Source of the DNA: a virus
Length of the DNA: 64,000 bases
Reading direction: 5' to 3' (one strand)
IMG/VR virus record: IMGVR_UViG_3300010413_002950
Location: 1 to 64,000 of that record
The position numbers were made by a program, and so were the translations under genes. Positions 1 through 7,146 of the stretch are shown here, in pieces (within the stretch, counting starts at the first letter, position 1; every line of letters starts with the position of its first letter). Under the pieces are notes generated by a model. It was not told the origin of the DNA and searched no databases. It worked only from the letters and a program-made list of their open reading frames with translations.

Positions 1-183
1 TCAAACCCTATATTCAACATACCTTCTTAAGCATTTTTGGCACATTTTCTTACTTGGCTCAAGAACATTGCCATCTTCATCTATACACAATTGATCAAAT
101 GTTTGATCTTTATCTTGAATTTCTAAGCAAATATCCAATGATAAAATCAAATCTAATTTGTCTTTATCTACTTTCACAGTCAT
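1..183 (-). CDS. hypothetical protein, 60 aa
   Basis: Small acidic protein ending in a CxxC-containing basic tail (MCQKCLRRYVEYRV). The ATG is preceded by AAGG at a good distance. It is the last gene seen in the minus-strand array, separated by 1 nt from the upstream gene. I recognise no family; the single CxxC pair is too little to call a zinc site. Confidence 0.6.
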   Translation of the reverse strand: MTVKVDKDKLDLILSLDICLEIQDKDQTFDQLCIDEDGNVLEPSKKMCQKCLRRYVEYRV

Positions 184-184
184 T

Positions 185-406
185 TCAAACCTTAATAGCC
201 AAATGTGCTAAAGATACACCGCCAGTTTTGCCAAAAACTGAAACTAAATGGCTTCCAGATGGGGTTTCCCATGCTACAGATCTAGTTTCTGTTACTCCTG
301 GCTCAAAGCTATCATCTGGAGTAAAATCTTCATTGAGAACAGGATAATAATATACTTCTTGTCCAGGCTTGTAAAGCTCATTCCACAATTTAGCTGTTAA
401 TTTCAT
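185..406 (-). CDS. hypothetical phage protein, 73 aa
   Basis: Small protein of unknown role. It starts on an ATG that overlaps the stop of the upstream gene (ATGA), which implies translational coupling. It resembles small accessory proteins seen in many phages (pattern KLWNxLxKPG, then YYPV and GGVxLxHL), but no function is known for them. Cytoplasmic; no signal or membrane segment. Confidence 0.65.
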   Translation of the reverse strand: MKLTAKLWNELYKPGQEVYYYPVLNEDFTPDDSFEPGVTETRSVAWETPSGSHLVSVFGKTGGVSLAHLAIKV

Positions 407-636
407 AACGCTCTTACCAATTCCCTTTCATTTTCTATGGCTATCATCCAATCTCTTACTTGCTCAAAAGCCTTAGCTGCAGCTTTAGGTGGATTGCCAT
501 ATTTTAGCATTTGCCTAATTTCTTCTTCAAGATCTCTCCAAGCTAAAGCATAATCTATGGATTTAGTGGCTATTTGGAAAGAATTCTCACCTTCTGGAGA
601 ATCTAGATCAAATACTAGAATTCCTTGCCTAAACAT
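403..636 (-). CDS. hypothetical phage protein, 77 aa
   Basis: Start supported by GAGGAATA just before the ATG. The protein opens with a beta-strand-like segment (ILVFDLDSPE) followed by two helices with the pattern ALAWRDLEEEIRQMLKYG, a layout common in small phage proteins of unknown function. Overlaps its downstream neighbour by 4 nt, so probably co-translated. Confidence 0.65.
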   Translation of the reverse strand: MFRQGILVFDLDSPEGENSFQIATKSIDYALAWRDLEEEIRQMLKYGNPPKAAAKAFEQVRDWMIAIENERELVRAL

Positions 637-848
637 TATTCCTCAATCTTCCTGGTTGAAAACCTAGTAACTATGTATGCTATAGCCATAAAGCCATTTC
701 CGCAAGCTTCACACTCTAGATAAGCTTTAGAGCCGTCAGCTTGTAGATCTGGCTCATTGTACCAATCTACATAAGAAGCGCCACAGTAAGGGCACCTCGG
801 CTCTTCAGTGTATGATTCTAGGCTAAGCTTCTGATCCGGATTTATCAT
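636..848 (-). CDS. zinc-ribbon protein, about 70 aa
   Basis: Contains CPYC and, about 25 residues later, CEAC, which is a four-cysteine zinc-ribbon arrangement. Two starts are possible: ATG at 866 has no Shine-Dalgarno sequence, while ATG at 848 has TGGA nine bases upstream and shortens the overlap with the upstream gene, so 848 is preferred. Such small ribbon proteins are frequent in phages; partner and role are unknown. Confidence 0.6.
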   Translation of the reverse strand: MINPDQKLSLESYTEEPRCPYCGASYVDWYNEPDLQADGSKAYLECEACGNGFMAIAYIVTRFSTRKIEE

Positions 849-1284
849 CTGGTAAATTCCAATCATATGTTATACTGTAAAGTGGATATGGATTCCTTAG
901 CTTTATTGGTCCTGGATAATATCGGCGTCCACGAATCTTATATTCTTGCGGATACATCGATTTTGACATTTTTTCTATTGTTGCCTTTTTAGCTAAATCT
1001 ACAATTTCCTGTATCCATTCATCATCAATTTTTGGTTGTGGCGAGGAAGATTTGGTTACATAGGTTCCAGCCATTATCCTATTCAATTCTGACTTTTCCT
1101 CTTTTTCCAAATTCTCATGAATTTCTTGCTCTACATCGGCTACAAGCTGCTCATGATCTGAAGATGCCCATTCCTTATCAACAATTAGCTTAATCTCGTG
1201 TCTAAGAGCCTCTTTTGACAAATACTTAATTTCATCGCTATGAGAAACAAGCATTTCATTCGCTATTATCATTGCCACTTTCAT
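823..1284 (-). CDS. hypothetical protein, 153 aa
   Basis: Mostly helical, charged cytoplasmic protein. ATGs at 1323, 1293 and 1284 are in frame; AGAAAGG lies 9 nt before the 1284 ATG (MKVAMIIANE), so this start is chosen. The N-terminal part (SHSDEIKYLSKEALRHEI, then VADVEQEI) resembles the 74-aa product at 2895-3119 (ELSDEELREY, then VDQIILELKDF), so the two may be distant paralogues. No catalytic motif seen. Confidence 0.6.
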   Translation of the reverse strand: MKVAMIIANEMLVSHSDEIKYLSKEALRHEIKLIVDKEWASSDHEQLVADVEQEIHENLEKEEKSELNRIMAGTYVTKSSSPQPKIDDEWIQEIVDLAKKATIEKMSKSMYPQEYKIRGRRYYPGPIKLRNPYPLYSITYDWNLPDDKSGSEA

Positions 1285-1633
1285 CAGCTTCATCCTTTCT
1301 AATGTTATTATTGAGCAATTCAACTATAGATTCAAGTAAATTAATTGTGCGATCTTCATTTTCTTCTTCTGCTTCTTCCTCATTTTCCATTTCTTCTTCT
1401 GCTTCTCTTGCTCTTCTAAATTCCTCAATTCCATATTCTCGATTCATATGCTCACTACAAAATAGATCTTCTCGCATATTGGCTATTTCTGATTTGCTAC
1501 CCGGATCTCCATAGCAACAATCCGCATACCAGAAATATTTCTTCTTGCCAGCTACTTGCTCTACTTGCTTATGCTTACGATCTAGATCCCACCAATAGCA
1601 ATTGCTACATGCTTCTCCAGATGGACCGGGCAT
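1256..1633 (-). CDS. Cys-rich putative metal-binding protein, 125 aa
   Basis: The N-terminal half holds CSNCYWW, a CC pair and FCSEH, consistent with a small zinc-binding domain. The C-terminal half is a very acidic Glu/Asn-rich tail (residues about 78-125). The start MPGPSGEAC follows directly on the phosphoesterase stop. Overlaps the downstream gene by 29 nt. Function unknown; an acidic tail after a metal knuckle suggests a protein-interaction role (inference). Confidence 0.6.
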   Translation of the reverse strand: MPGPSGEACSNCYWWDLDRKHKQVEQVAGKKKYFWYADCCYGDPGSKSEIANMREDLFCSEHMNREYGIEEFRRAREAEEEMENEEEAEEENEDRTINLLESIVELLNNNIRKDEADESGNDNSE

Positions 1634-1634
1634 T

Positions 1635-2627
1635 TTACTTCTTGCCCCTAATGAATGGTTGCTTTATATGCAATAGCGATTTGCCATTAACAATTGCTAT
1701 GTTGGAAGAACTAAACCATTTAGATTTTTTGTCTTCAAATTGCAAATTGTAGCCATGAGTATGATCTGTTGGCTTCTCGTGATTGTAATATTGTTGCAAT
1801 ATACATAAACAGCCAGGACATGAAGCCTTTAAAGCTGAATCTCTAGCAGTTCTAATCGTGTGTGATTGCGCTCTATGGTTATGTCCATGTACAACATTCA
1901 TAGCCAAATCTGTAAGGTGCTTATGGCTAACGTACTTTCCACTTGCATAACCATGTAAAAAGCCACATTTACCAAGGACAATAATACCTGGCTTATGCAA
2001 TCCCATATGACACTTGTTATTCTCAAAATACTCTATACCTCTTTTATCAAGATGAAGTGCATTTCTAACACCAAAAGCATTAACTGCTAATTCTGCTAGA
2101 TACTTCTCATCAAAAGTAGCCACAGCCCATTTGTCAACTCTATATTCGTGGTTTCCCTGAAGATAGTAGATCTTAGCATTTGGCGCTACATTCTGAAGGC
2201 AATCAAGAAAATCGTTACCAGCTGCTATATCGTTCTCAAAATTGTAGCTATACTCACTAACATGAACCCTATGCCATCTGCTAAAAGTGCCAGAGCAATT
2301 GATCATATCGCCCAATAGCACTATCTCATCTGGATTAAGCAATTCAACATCTGATAGAAAGCTATTTCTTGCTTCAATATCCTGATCCACCCCATGTAGA
2401 TCGCCAACAGCTATCCTTGTAAGAAACTTGGTTATGTTTTTGCGCTTCTTGGATACACCAATTGGCTTATAAGAAGAAGACCATAGCTGTCCAGATTTCT
2501 CTAATGCTTTTTCAAGACTTCTAATTAGCTTTTTAGCTTTCGATAAATCTGATTTTGTTCTCTTTAGCTCGTATCCGTATTGCTCATCAAATAGCGAATC
2601 AATTATTGCTTGGTTCTTTTTATTCAT
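1635..2627 (-). CDS. calcineurin-like metallophosphoesterase
   Basis: 330 aa. After a basic, helical N-terminal extension (about 70 residues) the protein shows the ordered two-metal phosphoesterase motifs: GDLHG, GDM, GNHEYR, LHGY and GHNHRAQ. The family hydrolyses phosphomono- or diesters, and in phages such proteins are often annotated as Ser/Thr phosphatases or nucleases. The substrate cannot be read from the sequence. It overlaps the upstream 83-aa gene by 8 nt, suggesting they act together or are at least co-translated. It is distinct from the SbcD-like phosphoesterase at 15886-16956. Confidence 0.85.
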   Translation of the reverse strand: MNKKNQAIIDSLFDEQYGYELKRTKSDLSKAKKLIRSLEKALEKSGQLWSSSYKPIGVSKKRKNITKFLTRIAVGDLHGVDQDIEARNSFLSDVELLNPDEIVLLGDMINCSGTFSRWHRVHVSEYSYNFENDIAAGNDFLDCLQNVAPNAKIYYLQGNHEYRVDKWAVATFDEKYLAELAVNAFGVRNALHLDKRGIEYFENNKCHMGLHKPGIIVLGKCGFLHGYASGKYVSHKHLTDLAMNVVHGHNHRAQSHTIRTARDSALKASCPGCLCILQQYYNHEKPTDHTHGYNLQFEDKKSKWFSSSNIAIVNGKSLLHIKQPFIRGKK

Positions 2628-2871
2628 GAGCCCAGCTTCTTCTCCCCAATTGCTGTACTATCTTCTCCACTTGTGGTCTTGTTATGTTGTATTTTAGCTC
2701 CTTCCTAACGAATTCAACCGTTCTTTTCATAGATACCCTTCTATGTGAACCAGCTGTAAATTCGTCATTGCGCCTTATAATTTCAGATATGGCATCAACA
2801 ATTTCTTGAGGAATTACTTCTTCTGGTTTTACTCTTTCCTCAAACAATAGATCAATTGCGTTTTTGCCCAT
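2620..2871 (-). CDS. small helical, possibly DNA-binding protein, 83 aa
   Basis: Start well supported by AAGGAGTAGAA before the ATG. The C-terminal half (TVEFVRKELKYNITRPQVEKIVQQLGRR) reads like a helix-turn-helix with a basic recognition helix, but this is inference from pattern alone. Precedes and overlaps the phosphoesterase gene. Confidence 0.6.
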   Translation of the reverse strand: MGKNAIDLLFEERVKPEEVIPQEIVDAISEIIRRNDEFTAGSHRRVSMKRTVEFVRKELKYNITRPQVEKIVQQLGRRSWAHE

Positions 2872-2894
2872 TTCTACTCCTTACTGCATAAAGC

Positions 2895-3119
2895 TCAAAA
2901 TGGATATTCGTTTATGCTTGCCATTTTTTCAAAAAAGTCTTTTAGTTCTAAAATTATTTGATCTACAAATTTCTCTCTGTTTTCTGCACTCCAATCTTCT
3001 ATATATTTGACAACATATTCTCTTAGTTCTTCATCAGACAATTCTATCACATCTTCTCTATGCCCAATGGCAATTTCGAGACTTACCTTAACTGCTGCTC
3101 TATTTCCCGTTACTGACAT
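2895..3119 (-). CDS. hypothetical protein, 74 aa
   Basis: Start placed at 3119 because GAGGAAAAAG directly precedes that ATG; the longer in-frame start at 3131 has no such signal. Helical, acidic, with no recognised domain. It shows some similarity in layout to the 153-aa product at 823-1284. Overlaps the upstream DUF5662-like gene by 20 nt. Confidence 0.6.
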   Translation of the reverse strand: MSVTGNRAAVKVSLEIAIGHREDVIELSDEELREYVVKYIEDWSAENREKFVDQIILELKDFFEKMASINEYPF

Positions 3120-3582
3120 CTTTTTCCTCAAATAGGTTTACAGAATTAAGAAAGATAGATACAAGCTGTGGTGTCATATTGAAACGACCAGAATTTATTA
3201 TAATACTTTTGATAAGATCTCCATCATCATGTCTTAGAGTAGCTGCTTTCCAATCGCAAAACATCTCTATAAGATCTACCAAATTCATGCCATCAATACC
3301 ATTAGTAAAATGCTCTGGATGGTGTCTATTATGCTTATAATGATGAATAAGCGTGCTTTCTAGCTTCTTAAGCAATTGCTTATATTCATCGCTACCATAG
3401 GTTGTTGAAGCTAAACAGCTAGTGAAATTTGCAAATCCTTCACTTTCAGGATATTCCAATTTGGTTCTATCATGATAGATAGAACGATCATAAAGTTTTT
3501 TAGCAAATAGTGATAAAAATTCCCCAACTTTACAAATATGCTTAACCGTTTCTCTTATCGCTACAGTTTCTTTACTTGCCAT
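3100..3582 (-). CDS. DUF5662-like (HD-type) protein, copy 1
   Basis: 160 aa from the ATG at 3582, which has AAGGGG seven bases upstream. It contains YHDRTKLEYPE early and then LIHHYKHNRHHPEHF and LVDLIEMFCDWKAA, the spaced His/Asp pattern of the DUF5662 family of phage/bacterial proteins; I judge this from motif memory. The His/Asp set suggests a metal site as in HD-domain hydrolases, but no activity is known to me. A second, diverged copy lies at 28537-29022. Confidence 0.7.
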   Translation of the reverse strand: MASKETVAIRETVKHICKVGEFLSLFAKKLYDRSIYHDRTKLEYPESEGFANFTSCLASTTYGSDEYKQLLKKLESTLIHHYKHNRHHPEHFTNGIDGMNLVDLIEMFCDWKAATLRHDDGDLIKSIIINSGRFNMTPQLVSIFLNSVNLFEEKDVSNGK

Positions 3583-3934
3583 CTTCATACCCCTTGAGAT
3601 CTCTCTCGACAATTGTCTCTATCTCTTTTATAGCCGAAGTTGACAATTTATCAAGGCTATCTGCTATTTTGAATATGAAGAATAATTCATCTTCTGTTTT
3701 TCTTTTTATCTTTATCCATCCCAACTCTCTTATGGCTGCCCTTATAAGCTTTTCAGAATCAGCGTGTAGCATTTCAGCACATTTCTTTACATCGTCGATA
3801 CGAACTAACGTTCTATTACCATTTTCTATATCACAGATATCTATCACTGTCCGGTCAAGTAAGATAGCTACATCCTTAAGCTTCTTACCTGAAGCAATTC
3901 TTGCTTCTCTAAGTAAATGTCCAAAGGATTTCAT
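3572..3934 (-). CDS. XRE-family helix-turn-helix regulator
   Basis: 120 aa from MKSFGHLLREAR. Residues about 5-65 form a Cro/CI-type HTH (LREARIASGKKLKDVAILLD, then DICDIENGNR). The remaining helical part is probably for dimerisation. It is the only clear XRE regulator in the window, lies at the distal end of the early array, and could control phage or host promoters (inference). Overlaps the DUF5662-like gene by 11 nt. Confidence 0.8.
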   Translation of the reverse strand: MKSFGHLLREARIASGKKLKDVAILLDRTVIDICDIENGNRTLVRIDDVKKCAEMLHADSEKLIRAAIRELGWIKIKRKTEDELFFIFKIADSLDKLSTSAIKEIETIVERDLKGYEDGK

Positions 3935-3965
3935 TTCAGCTACCAATTTACACCCATACTGTATT

Positions 3966-4214
3966 TCAATTCTTTCGTTCAGGAATAGGCTTTTTGAGCC
4001 AAGGAACGGAGCGTGGTTTGTGGACGTGTTCTACTATACCTACGCGCTTCGGATTCCGTAGACACCACGAATTGTCTATTTCTAGAGATCTATATGGCAT
4101 CCAGGCATATAGCGGACAGGTTACAATCTCACAATCCACCATCCCATTAGCATAATAGCCCATACACTCATGACACTTTGCTTTTATTGCATTACCTGGA
4201 GTAGCTTTCTTCAT
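3966..4214 (-). CDS. Cys-rich small protein
   Basis: 82 aa starting at MKKATPG, with GGAGAAAAA just upstream. Contains CHEC, then DC, TCPLY and a later WC: a phage-typical pattern (KAKCxECMG, CxxxxCPLYxW) that probably binds zinc. The start ATG overlaps the TGA of the dTMP kinase gene. Function unknown. Confidence 0.65.
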   Translation of the reverse strand: MKKATPGNAIKAKCHECMGYYANGMVDCEIVTCPLYAWMPYRSLEIDNSWCLRNPKRVGIVEHVHKPRSVPWLKKPIPERKN

Positions 4215-4846
4215 TTTTTCTCCAAAAAAATACAAATATGCTGTAAAATTTCAACAGTAACGGATTCAACATTCTGGCTACCATCAATATGAACGATCCT
4301 CTCAGCAGGAAAATACTGTTCAATATTGGCATAGAATTTGCTTAGCTTCTTCTGAAAAACCAAATTCTCGTATACATCCTTTGGTTTTTTTCTACCCATC
4401 ATTCTTTGAGCAGCTACTTCTGGATCAATATCAAGAACAAATGTGATATCTGGCACTATCGAAAAATACCCAACCTCCTTTATCCATGGTATCCAATCAT
4501 ATGATTCAGGAAAATTTATAGATAATGACTGATAAGCTAAAGTTGAATGATAATAGCGATCGCAAATAACATGATAGCCACCAATCAAATTTGGCTCTAT
4601 TTCTGTTTCAAGGTGAACTAGTCGATCTGCAGAAAACAATAGCGTCATTGCCATCCAAGATGGTTTTTCAGTTCCATCGCCTCTAATGATTTCTCTGATC
4701 ATCCTTCCAATTCTACCATCCGTAGGCTCAAATGTCTGAAACACCTTATGATTATCTAATCGCAATTGTTTAGTAACCAATTGAGCTTGGGTTGAAGTTC
4801 CAGCTCCATCTATACCTTCTAATACTATAAATAATCCTCTTTTCAT
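4211..4846 (-). CDS. tmk: thymidylate kinase
   Basis: 211 aa. Phosphorylates dTMP to dTDP with ATP. The P-loop is GIDGAGTST near the N-terminus, followed by FEPTDG (substrate-side Glu/Pro motif), CDRYYHSTLAYQ (the conserved DR motif) and a lid region rich in Arg/Lys (RMMGRKKPKD). Start at 4846 chosen because TGGAGTAAAA precedes that ATG, rather than the longer start at 4861. With dCMP deaminase (18807) and the ThyA-family enzyme (7147) it completes a phage route from dCMP to dTDP. Confidence 0.9.
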   Translation of the reverse strand: MKRGLFIVLEGIDGAGTSTQAQLVTKQLRLDNHKVFQTFEPTDGRIGRMIREIIRGDGTEKPSWMAMTLLFSADRLVHLETEIEPNLIGGYHVICDRYYHSTLAYQSLSINFPESYDWIPWIKEVGYFSIVPDITFVLDIDPEVAAQRMMGRKKPKDVYENLVFQKKLSKFYANIEQYFPAERIVHIDGSQNVESVTVEILQHICIFLEKK

Positions 4847-4848
4847 TT

Positions 4849-5247
4849 TTACTCCAGCCATGATTCAAAATTATTAATCTGATCAACCGTTGGATGCTTT
4901 TTGCCATCAAAACAAATGCAACGATCATCAATAGATACAAAGGCTACAGGCTTAGTAAACGGAAATTCGATCTTCTCAAGCTCTTTCTCTGTCATGCCAT
5001 TAGCTAATAGCCATTGCCTCATAGCTATATGCCCATCCTTGTATTTAGATCTATAGCTATAGATCTTTACTGTTAAATTCTTACTAGCCACTAGCTCTTT
5101 TAGCCAATCGATAGCTCCAGCTACAGCAGGACCAGTTACTTTGTTATGGCCTTGCCATTCATTCTTCGTATAATCATGTAATACTCCATCGAAATCAACA
5201 CACACAACCTTAATACAATCATCTTTCCAATTATAATTACCAACCAC
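4849..5247 (-). CDS. HAD-superfamily phosphatase-like protein
   Basis: 132 aa with HAD motif I (CVDFDGVLHD), a motif II-like Ser (YSYRSK), a Lys before FVSI, and the DDR segment as motif III/IV. Small cap-less HAD proteins in phages are often nucleotide or polynucleotide phosphatases; the substrate is unknown here. The start is GTG at 5247, decided by a strong GGAGG five bases upstream. Neighbours are nucleotide-metabolism genes. Confidence 0.75.
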   Translation of the reverse strand: MVGNYNWKDDCIKVVCVDFDGVLHDYTKNEWQGHNKVTGPAVAGAIDWLKELVASKNLTVKIYSYRSKYKDGHIAMRQWLLANGMTEKELEKIEFPFTKPVAFVSIDDRCICFDGKKHPTVDQINNFESWLE

Positions 5248-5248
5248 A

Positions 5249-5437
5249 CTAACCTCCTAGCTTATTCAAAAAATATGAAGATATAAAAAACAAAATTATC
5301 ATTCCAACTATCAGCTTTATCATGAAGATAGCAAAATTCAACATGATACCGGGTATCAAAAAACAGAGGGCTAAAAATGTTAGTATAGCCATTATAGCTG
5401 TAGCCTTAGCTGTTAAGTTATTTCCGTAGATCTGCAT
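5249..5437 (-). CDS. small membrane protein, two helices
   Basis: 62 aa from MQIYGN (GGGAG and GGA signals upstream). Two hydrophobic stretches (IMAILTFLALCFLIPGIML and FMIKLIVGMIILFFISSYFL) predict two transmembrane helices with a short hairpin. Could be holin-like or an exclusion factor, but it is not next to the endolysin; function unknown. Confidence 0.6.
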   Translation of the reverse strand: MQIYGNNLTAKATAIMAILTFLALCFLIPGIMLNFAIFMIKLIVGMIILFFISSYFLNKLGG

Positions 5438-5714
5438 TTTTCCAATTCTCCCAACATTCATCGCACACTATAGAAGATATCGGTCCCGTGCAACTTGGAT
5501 CATGATATTCAATTGGTGGACAAATCTCATACTCTTTAGCCTCATCGCATACCCATTTTAGCTTATCCATCATAATTTGCAAATTGCCAATTAGCCACCA
5601 TGCTTCATAAGCGCTTAACCGCTGTGGCTCAGGAAAGTCATGAATAGCCTGTGTCTTAAGCTTATGAATGATTTTCTCTAGCGTATTGCTAAAAGTTGGG
5701 GACGATTTTTCCAT
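5418..5714 (-). CDS. hypothetical protein, 98 aa
   Basis: Start supported by AGGAGCAATA before ATG. Five cysteines, including CDEC near the C-terminus and C/C pairs around CPP and PSC, suggest metal binding. Overlaps the membrane-protein gene downstream by 20 nt. No family recognised. Confidence 0.6.
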   Translation of the reverse strand: MEKSSPTFSNTLEKIIHKLKTQAIHDFPEPQRLSAYEAWWLIGNLQIMMDKLKWVCDEAKEYEICPPIEYHDPSCTGPISSIVCDECWENWKNADLRK

Positions 5715-5919
5715 TATTGCTCCTATATCCAGATACTATTTCTCTAATAAGAATCTCATCTCTGCAAACTATAGATTCAACTTCTTCTTCTGTAATACTG
5801 CAATCTTCACAAGTATGTTGCCCCGTTATAACCACGCCACCATAACTTGCTATATAGCTAATACTTATAGGAATTTTTCGCTTATGCTTATTGCTATATA
5901 GCTCAATTGTTTTTCTCAT
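5689..5919 (-). CDS. hypothetical protein, 76 aa
   Basis: Start MRKTIELYSN at 5919 is preceded by AAAGG at 7 nt; upstream in-frame GTG/ATG at 5937/5934 are less well placed. Beta-rich N-terminal half with a CEDC pair. Overlaps the next gene by 26 nt. Function unknown. Confidence 0.55.
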   Translation of the reverse strand: MRKTIELYSNKHKRKIPISISYIASYGGVVITGQHTCEDCSITEEEVESIVCRDEILIREIVSGYRSNNGKIVPNF

Positions 5920-5933
5920 TTCAATACCTTTCA

Positions 5934-6026
5934 TCACTCATGGTTCATTAGCCAATACATTAGATAGAATCCTGCAGATACAGTAAGGACAAAGGCTAAA
6001 TAAGCCCAAAACAAATAGCTAAACAT
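5934..6026 (-). CDS. 30-aa single-helix membrane peptide
   Basis: Tiny ORF preceded by GGAGAGAAA and ATG. Nearly all of it is one hydrophobic helix (FWAYLAFVLTVSAGFYLMYW). It sits in a tight array between two other small genes, and its good ribosome-binding site argues that it is translated. One of several membrane microproteins in this genome. Confidence 0.5.
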   Translation of the reverse strand: MFSYLFWAYLAFVLTVSAGFYLMYWLMNHE

Positions 6027-6037
6027 TTTCTCTCCAA

Positions 6038-6214
6038 TCAATATGATACTCCACCAGATTTCTCTGAAGTTGGTTTCTCTATAGGCTCATCTGTAAAATT
6101 GCTACAGCTATTATTTTTATCAAATGCCACTATTCTTATTCCTCTAAGGCCACATTTCTGATTTGTGCATTTTTCGCAAAGTGTTTTCTTGTAGTATACA
6201 TCATCGTACATCAT
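6038..6214 (-). CDS. 58-aa Cys-containing protein
   Basis: ORF starts with an ATG overlapping the TGA of the upstream gene (ATGA). The N-terminal half contains CEKC and NQKC, and later NSC, a likely zinc knuckle. Stop is 12 nt before the next small gene. Not recognised. Confidence 0.5.
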   Translation of the reverse strand: MMYDDVYYKKTLCEKCTNQKCGLRGIRIVAFDKNNSCSNFTDEPIEKPTSEKSGGVSY

Positions 6215-6588
6215 TTAGCAAATCTACCATTGTCAAAAAGATAGACGGGTTTCTCTAGCTTTTGCATTTCTTCTATCATATTCTTAGTTCCCTTACTTTT
6301 GCCGTCCCAAATTGCTATTAGCACATCAGCATATTCAGCCATTTGCTGATTCCTGATTCGTCCAGCTCTATTGCCAAATAACAGCCAATCTTCATTGGTA
6401 AGATAGAATGGCTTGATCGGCACTCCATAGCTTTTAGCCCATTTCTCACCTAGCTTATCAACGCCGATAGCTCCACCGCTAACAACTTCGGTGATATCTA
6501 CCCTATAGTATTTTATAGCCCTGCCTATCAGCTTCTTTACAAGAAGATAATCATTTATAGTTCTAGATCCGGCTATTATTGTTTTCAT
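6211..6588 (-). CDS. SLOG-domain (YspA/DUF2493-like) protein
   Basis: 125 aa. Begins MKTIIAGSR and has the Rossmann-like SLOG signature VVSGGAIGVDKLGEKWA, then RNQQMAEYADVLIAIWDG, as in the DUF2493/YspA family related to DprA and LOG. The family binds nucleotide-derived ligands; in phages the role is unknown, with proposed links to signalling by nucleotides in defence and counter-defence. Start has AGAGGG seven bases upstream. Confidence 0.8.
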   Translation of the reverse strand: MKTIIAGSRTINDYLLVKKLIGRAIKYYRVDITEVVSGGAIGVDKLGEKWAKSYGVPIKPFYLTNEDWLLFGNRAGRIRNQQMAEYADVLIAIWDGKSKGTKNMIEEMQKLEKPVYLFDNGRFAK

Positions 6589-6953
6589 TTGCCCTCTGTA
6601 AAATGCTCAATTACTTTATCTAGCCTTTTAGTAAATTCTTCAACAGCTTTATCAGCATTTTTAGCCGTAACAAGTTTGGCTCCTTCTTGTATCATGTAAG
6701 CCTTAACTATATCGTCTCTTGTTAGGACTAGAGAACACAATACAGACATAAAAACTGCTACAATTACACAATTCTTAACTAAATTAGCGAGTTTTCTTAC
6801 ATTTGTTCTAAATTCTTCATTTACATCTTTATCGAAAGATATGCAAAATAGTATTACAGCAACAATGCCAAATATAATTGCTGAAGTAATAGCTGAGACA
6901 AACAGGTCACTTATGTTGTCAATTATTGATAACAGATATAATTCTAAATTCAT
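6585..6953 (-). CDS. two-helix membrane protein, 122 aa
   Basis: Two hydrophobic segments (SAIIFGIVAVILFCI near residue 30 and NCVIVAVFMSVLCSLVL near residue 65) separated by a charged loop, then a charged helical tail. Start preceded by AAAGGATTTGCT. First gene after the largest non-coding gap of the early region, with a small GC-rich hairpin just upstream of its ribosome-binding site. Confidence 0.6.
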   Translation of the reverse strand: MNLELYLLSIIDNISDLFVSAITSAIIFGIVAVILFCISFDKDVNEEFRTNVRKLANLVKNCVIVAVFMSVLCSLVLTRDDIVKAYMIQEGAKLVTAKNADKAVEEFTKRLDKVIEHFTEGK

Positions 6954-6968
6954 AGCAAATCCTTTCGG

Positions 6969-6987
6969 AGCCCCGTATCGTGGGGCT
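6969..6987 (-). promoter_or_regulatory. hairpin in the 6954-7146 leader gap
   Basis: AGCCCC and GGGGCT (6969-6974 and 6982-6987) can pair as a 6-bp GC stem with a 7-nt loop. It ends a few bases before the AAAGG ribosome-binding site of the 122-aa gene on the transcribed strand. No U-run follows, so it is not a standard terminator; an mRNA-stability or translation-control hairpin is more likely. The surrounding 193-nt gap has no convincing gene, only a short direct repeat of ATTGCACC near 7118-7132. Confidence 0.35.
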
Positions 6988-7146
6988 GACGGTGATGAAA
7001 AAGCAGTTCGACCAATATATTGTGTTATGTCTAGTGAATATTTAGGCTATCGCTCCTTGCATATGGTAATGAAAAAAAACATAGATCTGAATCATCACGT
7101 TCAGTTCAGCTAACACATTGCACCATTGCACCATGCTAGATGAAAT

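Noticed and set aside
6969-6987. Rho-independent terminator
   Set aside because: Stem is there, but no U-run follows on the transcribed strand and the hairpin lies upstream of a ribosome-binding site.
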